This document shows positions 1 to 6,252 of a DNA stretch of 10,117 nucleotides, piece by piece (within the stretch, counting starts at the first letter, position 1; each line of letters opens with the position of its first letter). Both the position numbers and the translations under genes were made by a program. The stretch comes from an uncultured Bacteroidota bacterium (GTDB taxonomy: Bacteria; Bacteroidota; Bacteroidia; Flavobacteriales; Schleiferiaceae). Below the pieces are notes generated by a model. The model saw only the letters and a program-made list of their open reading frames with translations, was not told the DNA's origin and did not search any database. The DNA is taken from assembly GCA_913056475.1 (NCBI GenBank), contig CAJXMS010000061.1, positions 1 to 10,117 of the forward strand. The letters run 5' to 3'.

Positions 1-27
1 TTACTAAGTATCAAGTTTGTTTCGGAT

Positions 28-270
28 TCAGGTGTAGTCTCCTCTGCCTGGGATTATGTTTCTGATTCCTCCTTCAGGATTTTCCACATCTCCTTCGTAT
101 CTTGGTATTACATGTATGTGAAGGTGTTTGATGGTTTGTCCGGCTGCTTCGCCTTCATTTATTCCGATGTTGAAACTGTCAGGAGTTCTATCCTCAGCTA
201 TTACAGATTTAATCATTTCCTCGGAACCTTCATCTCCTACTTTCAATATTCGTTTACAGATTTGAAGAGT
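28..270 (-). pseudogene. HIT-family protein, C-terminal half only
   Basis: HIT (histidine triad) proteins are small nucleotide hydrolases or transferases. The visible part holds the family signature: an FNIGIN block, then EAAGQT, then the HLHIHV triad whose histidines form the catalytic site, and a PRYEGDVENPEGG tail close to the usual C-terminus, ending at a TGA at 28-30. The N-terminal half (about 55 residues with the first strand and the usual zinc-binding cysteines) is missing: the frame is closed by a TAG at 271-273, and no frame further upstream on this strand resembles the missing half. A TTG at 244-246 is the only obvious in-frame start, but it would begin mid-domain. I therefore read it as a broken gene or the edge of a sequence join. 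The family assignment is firm; whether the fragment is expressed is unknown. Confidence 0.75.
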
Positions 271-273
271 CTA

Positions 274-378
274 TGTGACGTTCACAAATTTGTAGACCGA
301 AAACTTATTCACTTACTCTACAAAGCGAAGCGCGTTGTTGAGATTGTTGATGAAACAGTAAAAGATCACGCAGCTTAA
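274..378 (+). other. Unexplained stretch, possible 3' end of a plus-strand gene
   Basis: A plus-strand frame ends here with TAA at 376-378, just before the hairpin at 385-407. Its last 35 or so residues end in KRVVEIVDETVKDHAA. Further left the same frame runs antisense through the HIT coding sequence and cannot be real there. The stretch may be the C-terminus of an unrelated gene joined to the HIT fragment, or non-coding. I do not recognise a family. Confidence 0.2.
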
Positions 379-384
379 AATAAA

Positions 385-407
385 AAAGGCACGCCGAGCG
401 TGCCTTT
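385..407 (-). terminator. Rho-independent terminator, possibly bidirectional
   Basis: A perfect 10-bp stem (AAAGGCACGC with GCGTGCCTTT) closes a 3-nt CGA loop. On the minus strand it is followed by a long T-rich run (TTTTTTATTTT), which suits termination of the ribosomal protein gene that stops at 430. The plus-strand tail (TTTATT) is weaker but could serve anything arriving from the left. Confidence 0.85.
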
Positions 408-429
408 ATTAAGTTAAATAAATAGTACT

Positions 430-522
430 TTACTTTTTCTTCTTGTGACGATTCTTACGTAATCGTTTCTTTCGCTTATGCTTAGCAATTTTTGCGCGTT
501 TTCTTTTCTTTCCGCTGGGCAT
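430..522 (-). CDS. Small ribosomal protein of the mS38/COX24 (AURKAIP1) type
   Basis: This encodes 30 residues, too short for most gene finders: MPSGKKRKRAKIAKHKRKKR followed by LRKNRHKKKK. Nearly two thirds of the residues are lysine or arginine. The pattern (KRxK, KIxxHKRKKRLRKNRHKKK) matches the bacterial AURKAIP1/COX24-domain proteins, which in Bacteroidota are annotated as a tiny subunit of the 30S ribosome related to mitochondrial mS38. The start is supported by an AAGGTG Shine-Dalgarno-like sequence about 9 nt upstream. A good terminator follows 20 nt after the stop. It probably binds rRNA in the small subunit; that role comes from the family, not from this sequence. It is a cellular housekeeping gene and argues that the left 900 bp is not phage. 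Confidence 0.85.
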   Translation of the reverse strand: MPSGKKRKRAKIAKHKRKKRLRKNRHKKKK

Positions 523-757
523 AAATAATCACCTTGTCAGATTAATATTGGTATTTAAACTTTTTTTAGTAGTCTTAAAGATACAAATGTATTTATAAAT
601 ACAATAATTCAGATTCAGCTTTCACAATCTCTCTCAATTTACCTGGCAGTGTAATTACTATTGCTCAATCACTACAGGTAACAAAACAGCAATTTCTGTC
701 TGAATACTACAGCGCTTTTCAGTATATTAATAAGCTATAACAAATTTTAAAAAACTG
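523..757. promoter_or_regulatory. AT-rich divergent intergenic region with a candidate -7 box
   Basis: This 235-bp non-coding gap separates the divergent ribosomal protein and aspartate kinase genes, so both promoters should lie here. On the minus strand, TACATTTG (584-591) matches the Bacteroidota -7 consensus TAnnTTTG exactly and would give a leader of about 55 nt for the ribosomal protein gene. I see no clear -33 TTTG at the right spacing. I see no convincing promoter or leader element for the aspartate kinase and no riboswitch. Confidence 0.4.
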
Positions 758-904
758 ATGCCAACTCTCACTAAAGTAGCAAAATTTGGCGGCACAAGCA
801 TGGCAGACGCAGAAGCTATGAGACGATCTGCCCGTATTGTAGCTCGCGATATAGATAAACGTCTGATTGTGGTTAGTGCCACCTCTGGAACAACAAACCT
901 GCTA
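758..904 (+). pseudogene. lysC: Aspartate kinase, N-terminal fragment (49 codons)
   Basis: Aspartate kinase phosphorylates aspartate, the first step of the lysine, threonine and methionine pathway. The fragment starts MPTLTKVAKFGGTSMADAEA, containing the KFGGTS nucleotide-binding motif at residues 9-14, followed by an AMRRSARIV helix and an RLIVVSATSGTTNLL strand-loop. The order and spacing match the N-terminus of monofunctional LysC enzymes. After Leu49 the similarity stops. The frame continues into ten unrelated residues and a TAG at 935-937, and from there the DNA is phage terminase on the other strand. At least 400 residues, including the rest of the kinase domain and the ACT regulatory domains, are missing. 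The fragment cannot be functional. The family call is strong; choosing lysC over a bifunctional thrA-type gene rests on only 49 residues. Confidence 0.8.
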
Positions 905-2339
905 ACGACATCATGCTCTGCTGCTGCTCCGTGGTAGAGATTCCGGCCCGGATAAGCGCCTGGATAGCGCCGTTATAGGCCAGGTAGCGATCGTAAGCCA
1001 GGGACTTGACCTGGTACTTAGTGCATATCTGCGCGATTTCCTCCGCCAGTAGGTCTTGATCTATCACGTTACCGGGCAACTCCCGGACGTAACCAGCGCG
1101 CACCCACTGCCGGAAGTCCATGTTTTGCTTTTCCACCCGGCGGTCCAGGGCATCGCCGGGGATCCAGAAAAAATACTTCTGATGCAGCCAGCCCTCGAGC
1201 GGGTGGTGGAAGGTGAGGGCCAGGGCGTTGAAGTCGGACGTGGCGGCCAGGTCTAAACCGCCGTACACTTCCACTTCGGGCTCGAGCAGTAGCTCCTCGG
1301 CGATGGGTTCCTCCGGCACGCCTTGCTGCCAGCGCTCTTCGGTGATCCACTTATCTTCCGTGCCGGTCCAGAGGTTAAAATGGTAGCGCTTCACTTCGTT
1401 CTCTTGGCTGGGATCATTGCGGGCCTTTTGAATAAGCTCCGCCATGTACTCCTCGCTTTTCCCGGTGCCCAGGTTGGGGTTGGCCTTGCGCCAGGCAGCC
1501 GGCTCGCGCCAGTCGTCATCCTCGTCAAGCGTGTACACCAAGCCCCACCAGCTTTCGTCCTCGAAGCGGCCGGCGTTCACGTCGATGGTGTACTGACGGT
1601 GCTTATAGCAGACGGACTGCTTATCGGTCCCGGCGGTTGTGATCTCGAAGGTGATCCCCTGCGACCGCGTGGCCATAGAGTTAGCCAGGAGGCCCACCAT
1701 GCTGCCATCCTGGTGCCGGTGCAACTCGTCGATAATGGCGGCGGAGGGATTGAAGCCGTCGGCGGTATTAGAATCCCGGGACAGCGGGACGATCTTTGAG
1801 TGGTTGCGCTCCCAGAAAATGGTGCTGGTGTGGATGCCAAACTCGCGCGCTAGCTCGGGCTGCGTTTTAATCATGGCTTTGATGTCGTTGAAGCAGAGCT
1901 TGGCCTGGTCGCGTTTGGTGGCAGCGGTGTAGACTTCAGCGCCGCTTTCTCCGTCGAAGGCAAAATGGTAGATGCCTAGGCCGGCCAGCATGGTGGTTTT
2001 GCCGTTTTTCTTAGGTACCTCAAAATAGACCTGACGAAACCGCCGGGGCCCGTGTTTATGCCCCCGGCGCCAGCCGTAGGTGACCCAAATGATCGCCTGC
2101 TGCCAGGGCTCGAGATATACGGGCTTTCCCGCATAGTCGCCTTTGTAGTGCTTCAGCTTGGTAAACAAGTTAATGACCTGCTGGCTGTAGTTGGGATTAA
2201 ACACCAGGCCCTTTTCCCGGCAGAGCTCGAGGTCATCCTGATGGCGCTGATAAGCCTGGCGCACTTCATAACAAGCCGGGATGCTGCCGTCCAGCACGCC
2301 TTCGATATAAGCTTCCGCAGGATGGCGTTTGTTAGTCAT
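873..2339 (-). CDS. terL: Phage terminase large subunit, truncated at the C-terminus
   Basis: The large terminase is the ATPase and nuclease motor that cuts and packages DNA into proheads. The HK97-like (Terminase_1) architecture is clear: a Walker A variant VPKKNGKT at residues 108-115, Walker B AAIIDEL at 200-206 with the acidic pair D204/E205, the coupling motif TTAG at 234-237, then the RNase H-like nuclease domain with GGLDLA (D363) and a second acidic residue in SLAYD (D450). The family normally continues 60-70 residues past this point and carries a third metal-binding aspartate. Here native sequence ends near residue 479 (about base 903), and the last nine codons to the TAG-side end at 873 are read antisense through the aspartate kinase fragment. 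The ATG lies inside the end of the small subunit gene (8-nt overlap), implying translational coupling. The product as written would lack part of its nuclease site. Confidence 0.93.
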   Translation of the reverse strand: MTNKRHPAEAYIEGVLDGSIPACYEVRQAYQRHQDDLELCREKGLVFNPNYSQQVINLFTKLKHYKGDYAGKPVYLEPWQQAIIWVTYGWRRGHKHGPRRFRQVYFEVPKKNGKTTMLAGLGIYHFAFDGESGAEVYTAATKRDQAKLCFNDIKAMIKTQPELAREFGIHTSTIFWERNHSKIVPLSRDSNTADGFNPSAAIIDELHRHQDGSMVGLLANSMATRSQGITFEITTAGTDKQSVCYKHRQYTIDVNAGRFEDESWWGLVYTLDEDDDWREPAAWRKANPNLGTGKSEEYMAELIQKARNDPSQENEVKRYHFNLWTGTEDKWITEERWQQGVPEEPIAEELLLEPEVEVYGGLDLAATSDFNALALTFHHPLEGWLHQKYFFWIPGDALDRRVEKQNMDFRQWVRAGYVRELPGNVIDQDLLAEEIAQICTKYQVKSLAYDRYLAYNGAIQALIRAGISTTEQQQSMMSLAGLLFQRWH

Positions 2340-2895
2340 CGCCTACCGCTTTGAGGTTGTAACTAGGATTGCTTAGGTCCTCAAAAAGCGAAGTTTGATT
2401 AGGATCTTGCTCCTGGAAGAAACCGCTCATGCCGTGACGGTCCTTAAAGCTAAGACCAAACATTTTGCTGAGCTTGATAATTTGGTCCTGCGACTTTTCC
2501 GCGATGGAAAACTCCGTGGTGATATTGGTAGCGCCGGACTTAAAGCGCTGCACGTAGCCGGCGCCCATTTCCTGGGCGTTCTTTTGGGCCATGCGCTCCT
2601 CCGCCCAAATAAACTTATCCCAAGCGATGGCCAGCTGGACCAGGTTAGGCAGGTCCAGCTCAGTAAGGCGCCCAGTACCGACAAGCTTCTGGCCGAAGTG
2701 ATCGTAAAGCTTGCGGGCGCGGTCGGTCATTACGCCGTTGAGATGCTTTCCTGGAGAAGGAACGCGATCCAGGTACTCAAAGCCGTCGGGGCTAGTTTGG
2801 CTCCGATCTTTCCGGGCGGTGCCCTGTAGCTCTTTCTGTTTCTGACTTTTTCTTTCCATACTGCTTATCTGTTTTACCCCCCCTCCCTTTTTCAT
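2332..2895 (-). CDS. terS: Phage terminase small subunit, P27 family
   Basis: The small terminase recognises phage DNA and hands it to the large subunit. The 187-residue product has a basic, low-complexity N-terminus (KSQKQKELQGTARKDRS) and then an alpha-helical body with the P27-type pattern (LTELDLPNLVQLAIAWDKF, later TTEFSIAEKSQDQIIKLSKMFGLS), followed by an acidic tail ending GDD. It sits directly upstream of the large subunit, whose ATG overlaps its last codons. The start is uncertain: ATG 2893-2895 has no Shine-Dalgarno sequence, while an internal ATG at 2857-2859 has a very G-rich GGGAGGGGGG element, but about 18 nt away. P27 proteins are usually 120-180 residues, so both are possible. 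The family call rests on pattern and position. Confidence 0.82.
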   Translation of the reverse strand: MKKGGGVKQISSMERKSQKQKELQGTARKDRSQTSPDGFEYLDRVPSPGKHLNGVMTDRARKLYDHFGQKLVGTGRLTELDLPNLVQLAIAWDKFIWAEERMAQKNAQEMGAGYVQRFKSGATNITTEFSIAEKSQDQIIKLSKMFGLSFKDRHGMSGFFQEQDPNQTSLFEDLSNPSYNLKAVGDD

Positions 2896-2965
2896 TGACT
2901 GCGTAAAAAGAAAAGTAAGACAGCGATGTTCTGTGCCTACTTTTCAGAGATTTAACCCCCTACCC

Positions 2966-3262
2966 CTAAAGTTTTTCTTTAGCTGATTTGCGGTTGTGAC
3001 ATTGGTGACAAAGGCTCTGCATGTTACTCGTTTTCCAGGCTTCTCCGCCCTGGCGGATGGGTATAACGTGGTCGGTTACGGCGGCTTCTTTGAGGATGCC
3101 CCTAGCCTGGCAGTGCACGCAGAGAGGATGCTTAGCCAGGCGCGCTTTGCTTAGCTTGCGCCAGGCGGTGCTGTTGTAGAAGCTGCTGTGATCTTCCTTG
3201 CGGCCCGTCTGGGCTTTCCGTTTTGGCGCCCAGGGGCGGCGCTTTCCTTTTTCTATTTTCAT
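2966..3262 (-). CDS. HNH endonuclease
   Basis: This 98-residue protein has a strongly basic N-terminus (MKIEKGKRRPWAPKRK) and a complete HNH fold. C48 and C51 (CVHC) with C85 and C88 (CHQC) form the structural zinc site. The catalytic core is VTDHVIPI (D64, H65), N80 and H89 in CHNRKS. Small HNH nucleases beside the terminase genes are common in phages with cohesive ends, where some help the terminase cut DNA. The gene starts 2 nt after the stop of the helicase gene and precedes the small terminase by about 70 bp. A packaging role is inferred from position; the nuclease call itself is secure. Confidence 0.92.
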   Translation of the reverse strand: MKIEKGKRRPWAPKRKAQTGRKEDHSSFYNSTAWRKLSKARLAKHPLCVHCQARGILKEAAVTDHVIPIRQGGEAWKTSNMQSLCHQCHNRKSAKEKL

Positions 3263-3264
3263 AA

Positions 3265-4692
3265 TCAGTAGGGCATTTCATCTTCCGTGGCGTCGCGAGC
3301 GAGCTCGCCGCCGGCATTGTAAAACTTCACGCGGTTGTCATCGAAGCCGACCTGGACCATGCCCAAACTTCCGTTTCGGTGCTTAGCCACGATCACTTCG
3401 CAGATGCCCTCCAGGCTATTGCCTTGCTCATCCCGGGTAATGCCGTAGTATTCGGGGCGATAGAGGAAGAGTACCTGATCGGCGTCCTGCTCTATGCTGC
3501 CGCTTTCCCGCAGGTCGGATAGAACGGGCCGCTTATTCCCGCCCCGGGTTTCTACGGCGCGGCTGAGCTGGGATAAAGCCACCACCGGTATCTCCAGGTC
3601 CATGGCGAGCTGCTTAAGCTTACGCGATACTTCGCTTATCTGCTGCTCGCGGTTGGCCCGCTTCGTTTCATCTCCGGCGCCCATGAGCTGCAGGTAATCG
3701 ACGATGAGCAGGTCCAGGCCTTCACGTTTATGCAGCATGCGGGCCTCAGCCTGGCACTCCTGGACAGTCATCCCGGGCTTGGGCACGATGTGGAGGGGAT
3801 AATCTTTGGTGCGGCTGATGACATCTGTAAGCGATTGCCAGTGGCTGGCTTTCTCCAGTCCGTGTTTGTAGAGCTGATTGGCGTGGAGGTGATCCGTCTC
3901 GACGGCCAGCAGGCGCTTACCGAGCTGGACGGCGCTCATTTCGAGCTGCATGATGGCAACGCTTTTGCCCGAGGCGGCAGCGGCGGCAGCGTACTTCACG
4001 GCCATGGCCGTTTTGCCCATGCCCGGGCGGGCGGCGAGGATGGTCATGTCGCCCGGCTGCCAGCCTCCGAGGACCCGGTCAATTTCGTTGAGGCCGGAGG
4101 TAACGCCCGAGATTTCGCCCTCGCTGCGGCGCTGGCTGAGCTGCTCGACGTCCTTGTAAATCTGATCCTGGATGTCTTGCCAGCTCTGCACCCGCTCGCT
4201 AGTAAGGCCGGCCAGCAGCCCATCCATTTTCTTTTGCTGCTTTGCGATAAGGTCATGCACGCTGCCCTCGTAGCTGGCGGGCGTATGGTAGAGCTCTTGG
4301 CCTAGGTGGATAAGCTGGCGGCGGTAGAAAGTATCGCGGATAATTTCAAGGTGCTCCTCCAGCAAGGCGGCGGAAGTAAAGCTGGTCATCAGCGCGATTA
4401 ACTCGCTTTGCCCGCCGACCTGCTCTAGGGCGCCCTGCTTTTTGAGCTCCTCGCTTAAGGTTATGACGTCTACCGTAGCGCGGCCAGCGCGGTGCAGGGC
4501 CAGGCAAGCTTTAAAGATTTGGGCATGCGCATCCTTGTACATCGCTTCGGGTAGCCGAAGCACGGCGGCGCTGCGATCCAGGGCGCCTTCGGTGCCGTAA
4601 AGGATAGCGGCCAGCACGTTGCGCTCTGCTTCCATGCTAAAGGGCGGCTCCTGCGTTTTGGGCTTCTGGTATGTAGCTTGTTTTTCAGCCAT
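3265..4692 (-). CDS. dnaB: Replicative DNA helicase, DnaB family
   Basis: A hexameric 5'-3' helicase that unwinds the phage replication fork. It is 475 residues, normal for the family. The N-terminal DnaB domain (about 15-130, beginning PPFSMEAERNVLAAIL) is followed by a linker and a RecA-like motor: Walker A RPGMGKTA at 222-229, catalytic Glu in MQLEMS (E251), Walker B LLIVDYLQL at 328-336, SQLSRAVE from 374, SDLRESGSIEQDAD from 392, and the arginine-finger region VAKHRNG near 435-441. All key residues are present, so it should be active. Its ATG follows the TAA of the initiator gene with no gap (TAAATG), and the HNH gene starts 2 nt after it. A phage with its own helicase and initiator needs little from the host loader. 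Confidence 0.97.
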   Translation of the reverse strand: MAEKQATYQKPKTQEPPFSMEAERNVLAAILYGTEGALDRSAAVLRLPEAMYKDAHAQIFKACLALHRAGRATVDVITLSEELKKQGALEQVGGQSELIALMTSFTSAALLEEHLEIIRDTFYRRQLIHLGQELYHTPASYEGSVHDLIAKQQKKMDGLLAGLTSERVQSWQDIQDQIYKDVEQLSQRRSEGEISGVTSGLNEIDRVLGGWQPGDMTILAARPGMGKTAMAVKYAAAAAASGKSVAIMQLEMSAVQLGKRLLAVETDHLHANQLYKHGLEKASHWQSLTDVISRTKDYPLHIVPKPGMTVQECQAEARMLHKREGLDLLIVDYLQLMGAGDETKRANREQQISEVSRKLKQLAMDLEIPVVALSQLSRAVETRGGNKRPVLSDLRESGSIEQDADQVLFLYRPEYYGITRDEQGNSLEGICEVIVAKHRNGSLGMVQVGFDDNRVKFYNAGGELARDATEDEMPY

Positions 4693-5601
4693 TTATATTT
4701 TCTTCATGTAGGGCAGGTTTTCCTGCTTATGCCCGTAGGCGCTGAGCTGATTGCCTTCTGCATCCCGGTACTGGTCGCGGTTGTGCGACTGGCCGACGGC
4801 CTTTTTTTCATCTTGGTATTTTAGCTGGACCCGGAGCCAGTTGATGAACCACTTTTGGTACTCGACGATGCCCGGCTTTAGGCTGTCCGGCTCCAGGGCT
4901 TTTTCCCGGAAAAACCGCTCGACCCAGGCTTTCCAATCCGCCTGGGAGAGGCGATGGCCGTGCATGTTTTGCAGGTGGGTAAGGGACTGCTCGCGGAAAC
5001 GGCGGCCTTCGATAAGCTTTTCCTGAGCGACCTGGTGAGGGATCATGCCGGTGTCGGGATCGGCCAGGGGATTGGATACCCCTGTTTTTCCCCCAGACCC
5101 CCTTTGGTCCTCTTCCTTTTCCTTTTCCTTTTCTTTTTCCTTTTCTTCAGGGGTATCCAAGGGGTATCCATACCCCTTGGATACCCCTATATTTTCCCCT
5201 CTATTTTTATTAGCATTACTAATTTTATTATCATCAGGTTGCGCGCAATTTTGGGCCGACTGCTTAACCCGGTCGAGGAGGCCGTGCTCCTTTAGCATGC
5301 TGATGTATTTAAGGTGCGGCTTATTGGTATCGCGCAGTTCGCCGTATTGGAACTTGCAGAAGTCGGGGATAAACACCTTACCATCCGGCAAAACTTCAAA
5401 CTGCCGACCCTGGTCTATCTGCTCTAGGTCCTGGGCGGTGACCTTTTCGCCGACGTAAAAGCTCGCCAACTTCCAGTTGGGATCCCAAACGCCCACCGCA
5501 TCACACTTTAAAAAAATGAGCTGGGTAAGGACTTTAAGCCGGGGCTCCAGGTCCATAAACCATTCTTTCTCGAAGATTTCGGTATCTACAAATCTTTTCA
5601 T
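4693..5601 (-). CDS. Phage replication initiator / replisome organiser containing the putative origin
   Basis: 302 residues from the chosen ATG. Residues 1-115 (MKRFVDTEIFEKEWFMDLEP onward) look like the winged-helix N-terminal domain of phage replisome organisers. A low-complexity linker follows, with GVSKGYGYPLDTPEE and a KEKEKEKEKEED run at about 152-164; then comes a helical C-terminal region (LSQADWKAWVERFFREK, YQKWFINWLRVQLKYQ) that may contact the helicase encoded next door. Two domains joined by a linker whose DNA carries iterons is the arrangement of lambda O. I start at 5599-5601 because that sequence opens like this family; an upstream in-frame ATG at 5682 would add 27 unrelated residues and overlap the preceding small gene. 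No close named homologue is recognised, so the role rests on architecture, position before dnaB, and the embedded repeats. Confidence 0.72.
   Translation of the reverse strand: MKRFVDTEIFEKEWFMDLEPRLKVLTQLIFLKCDAVGVWDPNWKLASFYVGEKVTAQDLEQIDQGRQFEVLPDGKVFIPDFCKFQYGELRDTNKPHLKYISMLKEHGLLDRVKQSAQNCAQPDDNKISNANKNRGENIGVSKGYGYPLDTPEEKEKEKEKEKEEDQRGSGGKTGVSNPLADPDTGMIPHQVAQEKLIEGRRFREQSLTHLQNMHGHRLSQADWKAWVERFFREKALEPDSLKPGIVEYQKWFINWLRVQLKYQDEKKAVGQSHNRDQYRDAEGNQLSAYGHKQENLPYMKKI
5072..5188. repeat. Four iterons of AGGGGTATCCAA, three within or adjoining a perfect 19-bp inverted repeat
   Basis: AGGGGTATCCAA occurs at 5149-5160 (plus), with one mismatch at 5160-5171 (plus), and as its complement at 5072-5083 and 5177-5188. 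Bases 5149-5167 and 5170-5188 are perfect reverse complements separated by CC, so the central block could also form a cruciform. The repeats lie in the linker-coding part of the initiator gene and are the likely initiator binding sites. Confidence 0.8.
5110..5148. repeat. Polypyrimidine/polypurine tract with CTTTTC repeats
   Basis: An uninterrupted pyrimidine run on the plus strand made of tandem CCTTTT/CTTTTT units. It codes for the glutamate-lysine run of the initiator linker. It lies between the distal iteron and the inverted-repeat block, and such mirror-like tracts can form triplex or unpaired DNA. Confidence 0.75.
5189..5237. other. AT-rich candidate DNA unwinding element of a phage origin
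   Basis: Directly beside the iterons lies about 49 bp of strongly AT-rich DNA (ATATTTT..CTATTTTTATTAGCATTACTAATTTTATTATC) in an otherwise GC-rich gene. It codes for the DNKISNANKNRGENI part of the linker. In lambda the same order, iterons then AT-rich tract inside the initiator gene, marks where DNA melts. The function is inferred. Confidence 0.6.
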
Positions 5602-5639
5602 GGGTATCAATTTTGCCGCAAACTTGACGCGGCGGAGTT

Positions 5640-5774
5640 TCACATTTGGCCGGTGAGGCCTATACGATCCAAGGCTGCCCAAAAGCGCAGCATATGCGCG
5701 GGGATGGCAGCGGCGGCCAGGTGCAAGCCCAGGATGATGAGGGCGAGCAGGGCGGATAGCTTAGCGGATCTCAT
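5640..5774 (-). CDS. Small putative membrane protein (44 residues)
   Basis: The product starts MRSAKLSALLALIILGLHLA and has a single hydrophobic helix at about residues 6-25 after a short basic start, so it would sit in the inner membrane with the N-terminus inside or be exported. The ATG at 5772-5774 overlaps the end of the upstream gene by 14 nt, in keeping with the tight packing of this operon. A longer in-frame start at 5843 would lie deep inside the upstream gene and is less likely. No family is recognised. Small one-helix proteins in phage early operons can act in exclusion or inhibit host functions, but nothing here shows which. Confidence 0.45.
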   Translation of the reverse strand: MRSAKLSALLALIILGLHLAAAAIPAHMLRFWAALDRIGLTGQM

Positions 5775-5997
5775 GGCGTGGGGTGTCTTGAATTTCACGG
5801 CAGGCGACTTCAAACTCCTCCCGGGTGCATTGATGCTGCGCAAGGATGCGGCGCATTTCGTTTACATCTTCCGGGGTGTGGAGGACGGTATTGGCGCTGC
5901 CCAGGGGCTGTACGGCGTAGAGCGAGCCGGTGCGATCCTGGTGAATGGTGAGGCGATAGGCGCTGCGCGCGCTGGGTAGGTGGGCGTATAAAGTCAT
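5761..5997 (-). CDS. Hypothetical phage protein (78 residues)
   Basis: A soluble, mixed-charge protein (MTLYAHLPSARSAYRLTIHQ at the start; later PEDVNEMRRILAQHQCTREEFEVACREI), probably beta strands followed by helices. I chose the ATG at 5995-5997 because it forms an ATGA overlap with the stop of the preceding gene, the pattern seen elsewhere in this operon; ATG 6007-6009 in the same frame would add four residues (MPRR). Its end overlaps the small membrane protein gene. No family is recognised; the position between regulators and replication genes suggests an early accessory role. Confidence 0.6.
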   Translation of the reverse strand: MTLYAHLPSARSAYRLTIHQDRTGSLYAVQPLGSANTVLHTPEDVNEMRRILAQHQCTREEFEVACREIQDTPRHEIR

Positions 5998-6233
5998 ACG
6001 GCGTGGCATTTTACAGTTTCAAATAAGAGCTCAACGCGCTGGCGGGCAGCGGCGGCCGTGGGGGCAGTGACGATTTTGGCCCCGGGCGGGATGTAGATCA
6101 TGCCGTGATCCCAGCGGGCCGGATCGATGCAGATACGTACTTCGCGGCCCTCAGGCAGCGGCGTGACGGTGCCCTCTTTGACATCTACCGACCAGAGCTG
6201 GCGGCGGGGCTTTTTGGGTTTTAAGAGTTGCAT
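5994..6233 (-). CDS. Hypothetical phage protein (79 residues)
   Basis: A small basic protein with a lysine/arginine-rich start (MQLLKPKKPRRQLWSVDVKE), a probably beta-rich middle (REVRICIDPARWDHGMIYIPPGAKIV) and a C-terminal helix (AAAARQRVELLFETV). It contains no recognised catalytic motif. The gene starts 20 nt after the stop of the preceding gene and ends in an ATGA overlap with the next one. Function unknown; co-transcription with the early operon is the only contextual clue. Confidence 0.65.
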   Translation of the reverse strand: MQLLKPKKPRRQLWSVDVKEGTVTPLPEGREVRICIDPARWDHGMIYIPPGAKIVTAPTAAAARQRVELLFETVKCHAV

Positions 6234-6252
6234 AGCGGTACTGATTTAGGGA

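Noticed and set aside
112..273. Plus-strand open frame starting at 112
   Set aside because: It is antisense to the HIT signature (FNIGIN, EAAGQT, HLHIHV), which is clearly real coding sequence; only the part after about 274 could belong to a different gene.
523..757. Lysine riboswitch or other leader before the aspartate kinase
   Set aside because: I could not find a terminator hairpin or conserved riboswitch core between the divergent genes; the region is simply AT-rich.
890..910. Junction considered as a prophage integration boundary
   Set aside because: The integrase and att site are at the other end of the phage segment, and the junction cuts through the terminase gene, which a normal integration would not do.
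1323..1799. Long plus-strand open frame opposite the terminase gene
   Set aside because: Its antisense partner holds Walker B and other terminase motifs; long shadow frames are expected in GC-rich genes.
3730..4305. 191-codon plus-strand open frame inside the helicase gene
   Set aside because: It is a shadow of dnaB, which has every family motif on the minus strand; the plus-strand translation has no recognisable domain.
5072..5188. Short repeats considered as a CRISPR array
   Set aside because: The units are only 12 bp, in both orientations, with no regular spacers, and they lie inside a coding gene.
5653..5979. 108-codon plus-strand open frame across several small operon genes
   Set aside because: It crosses three minus-strand genes linked by start-stop overlaps and has no ribosome-binding site or recognised family; the minus-strand reading is more coherent.
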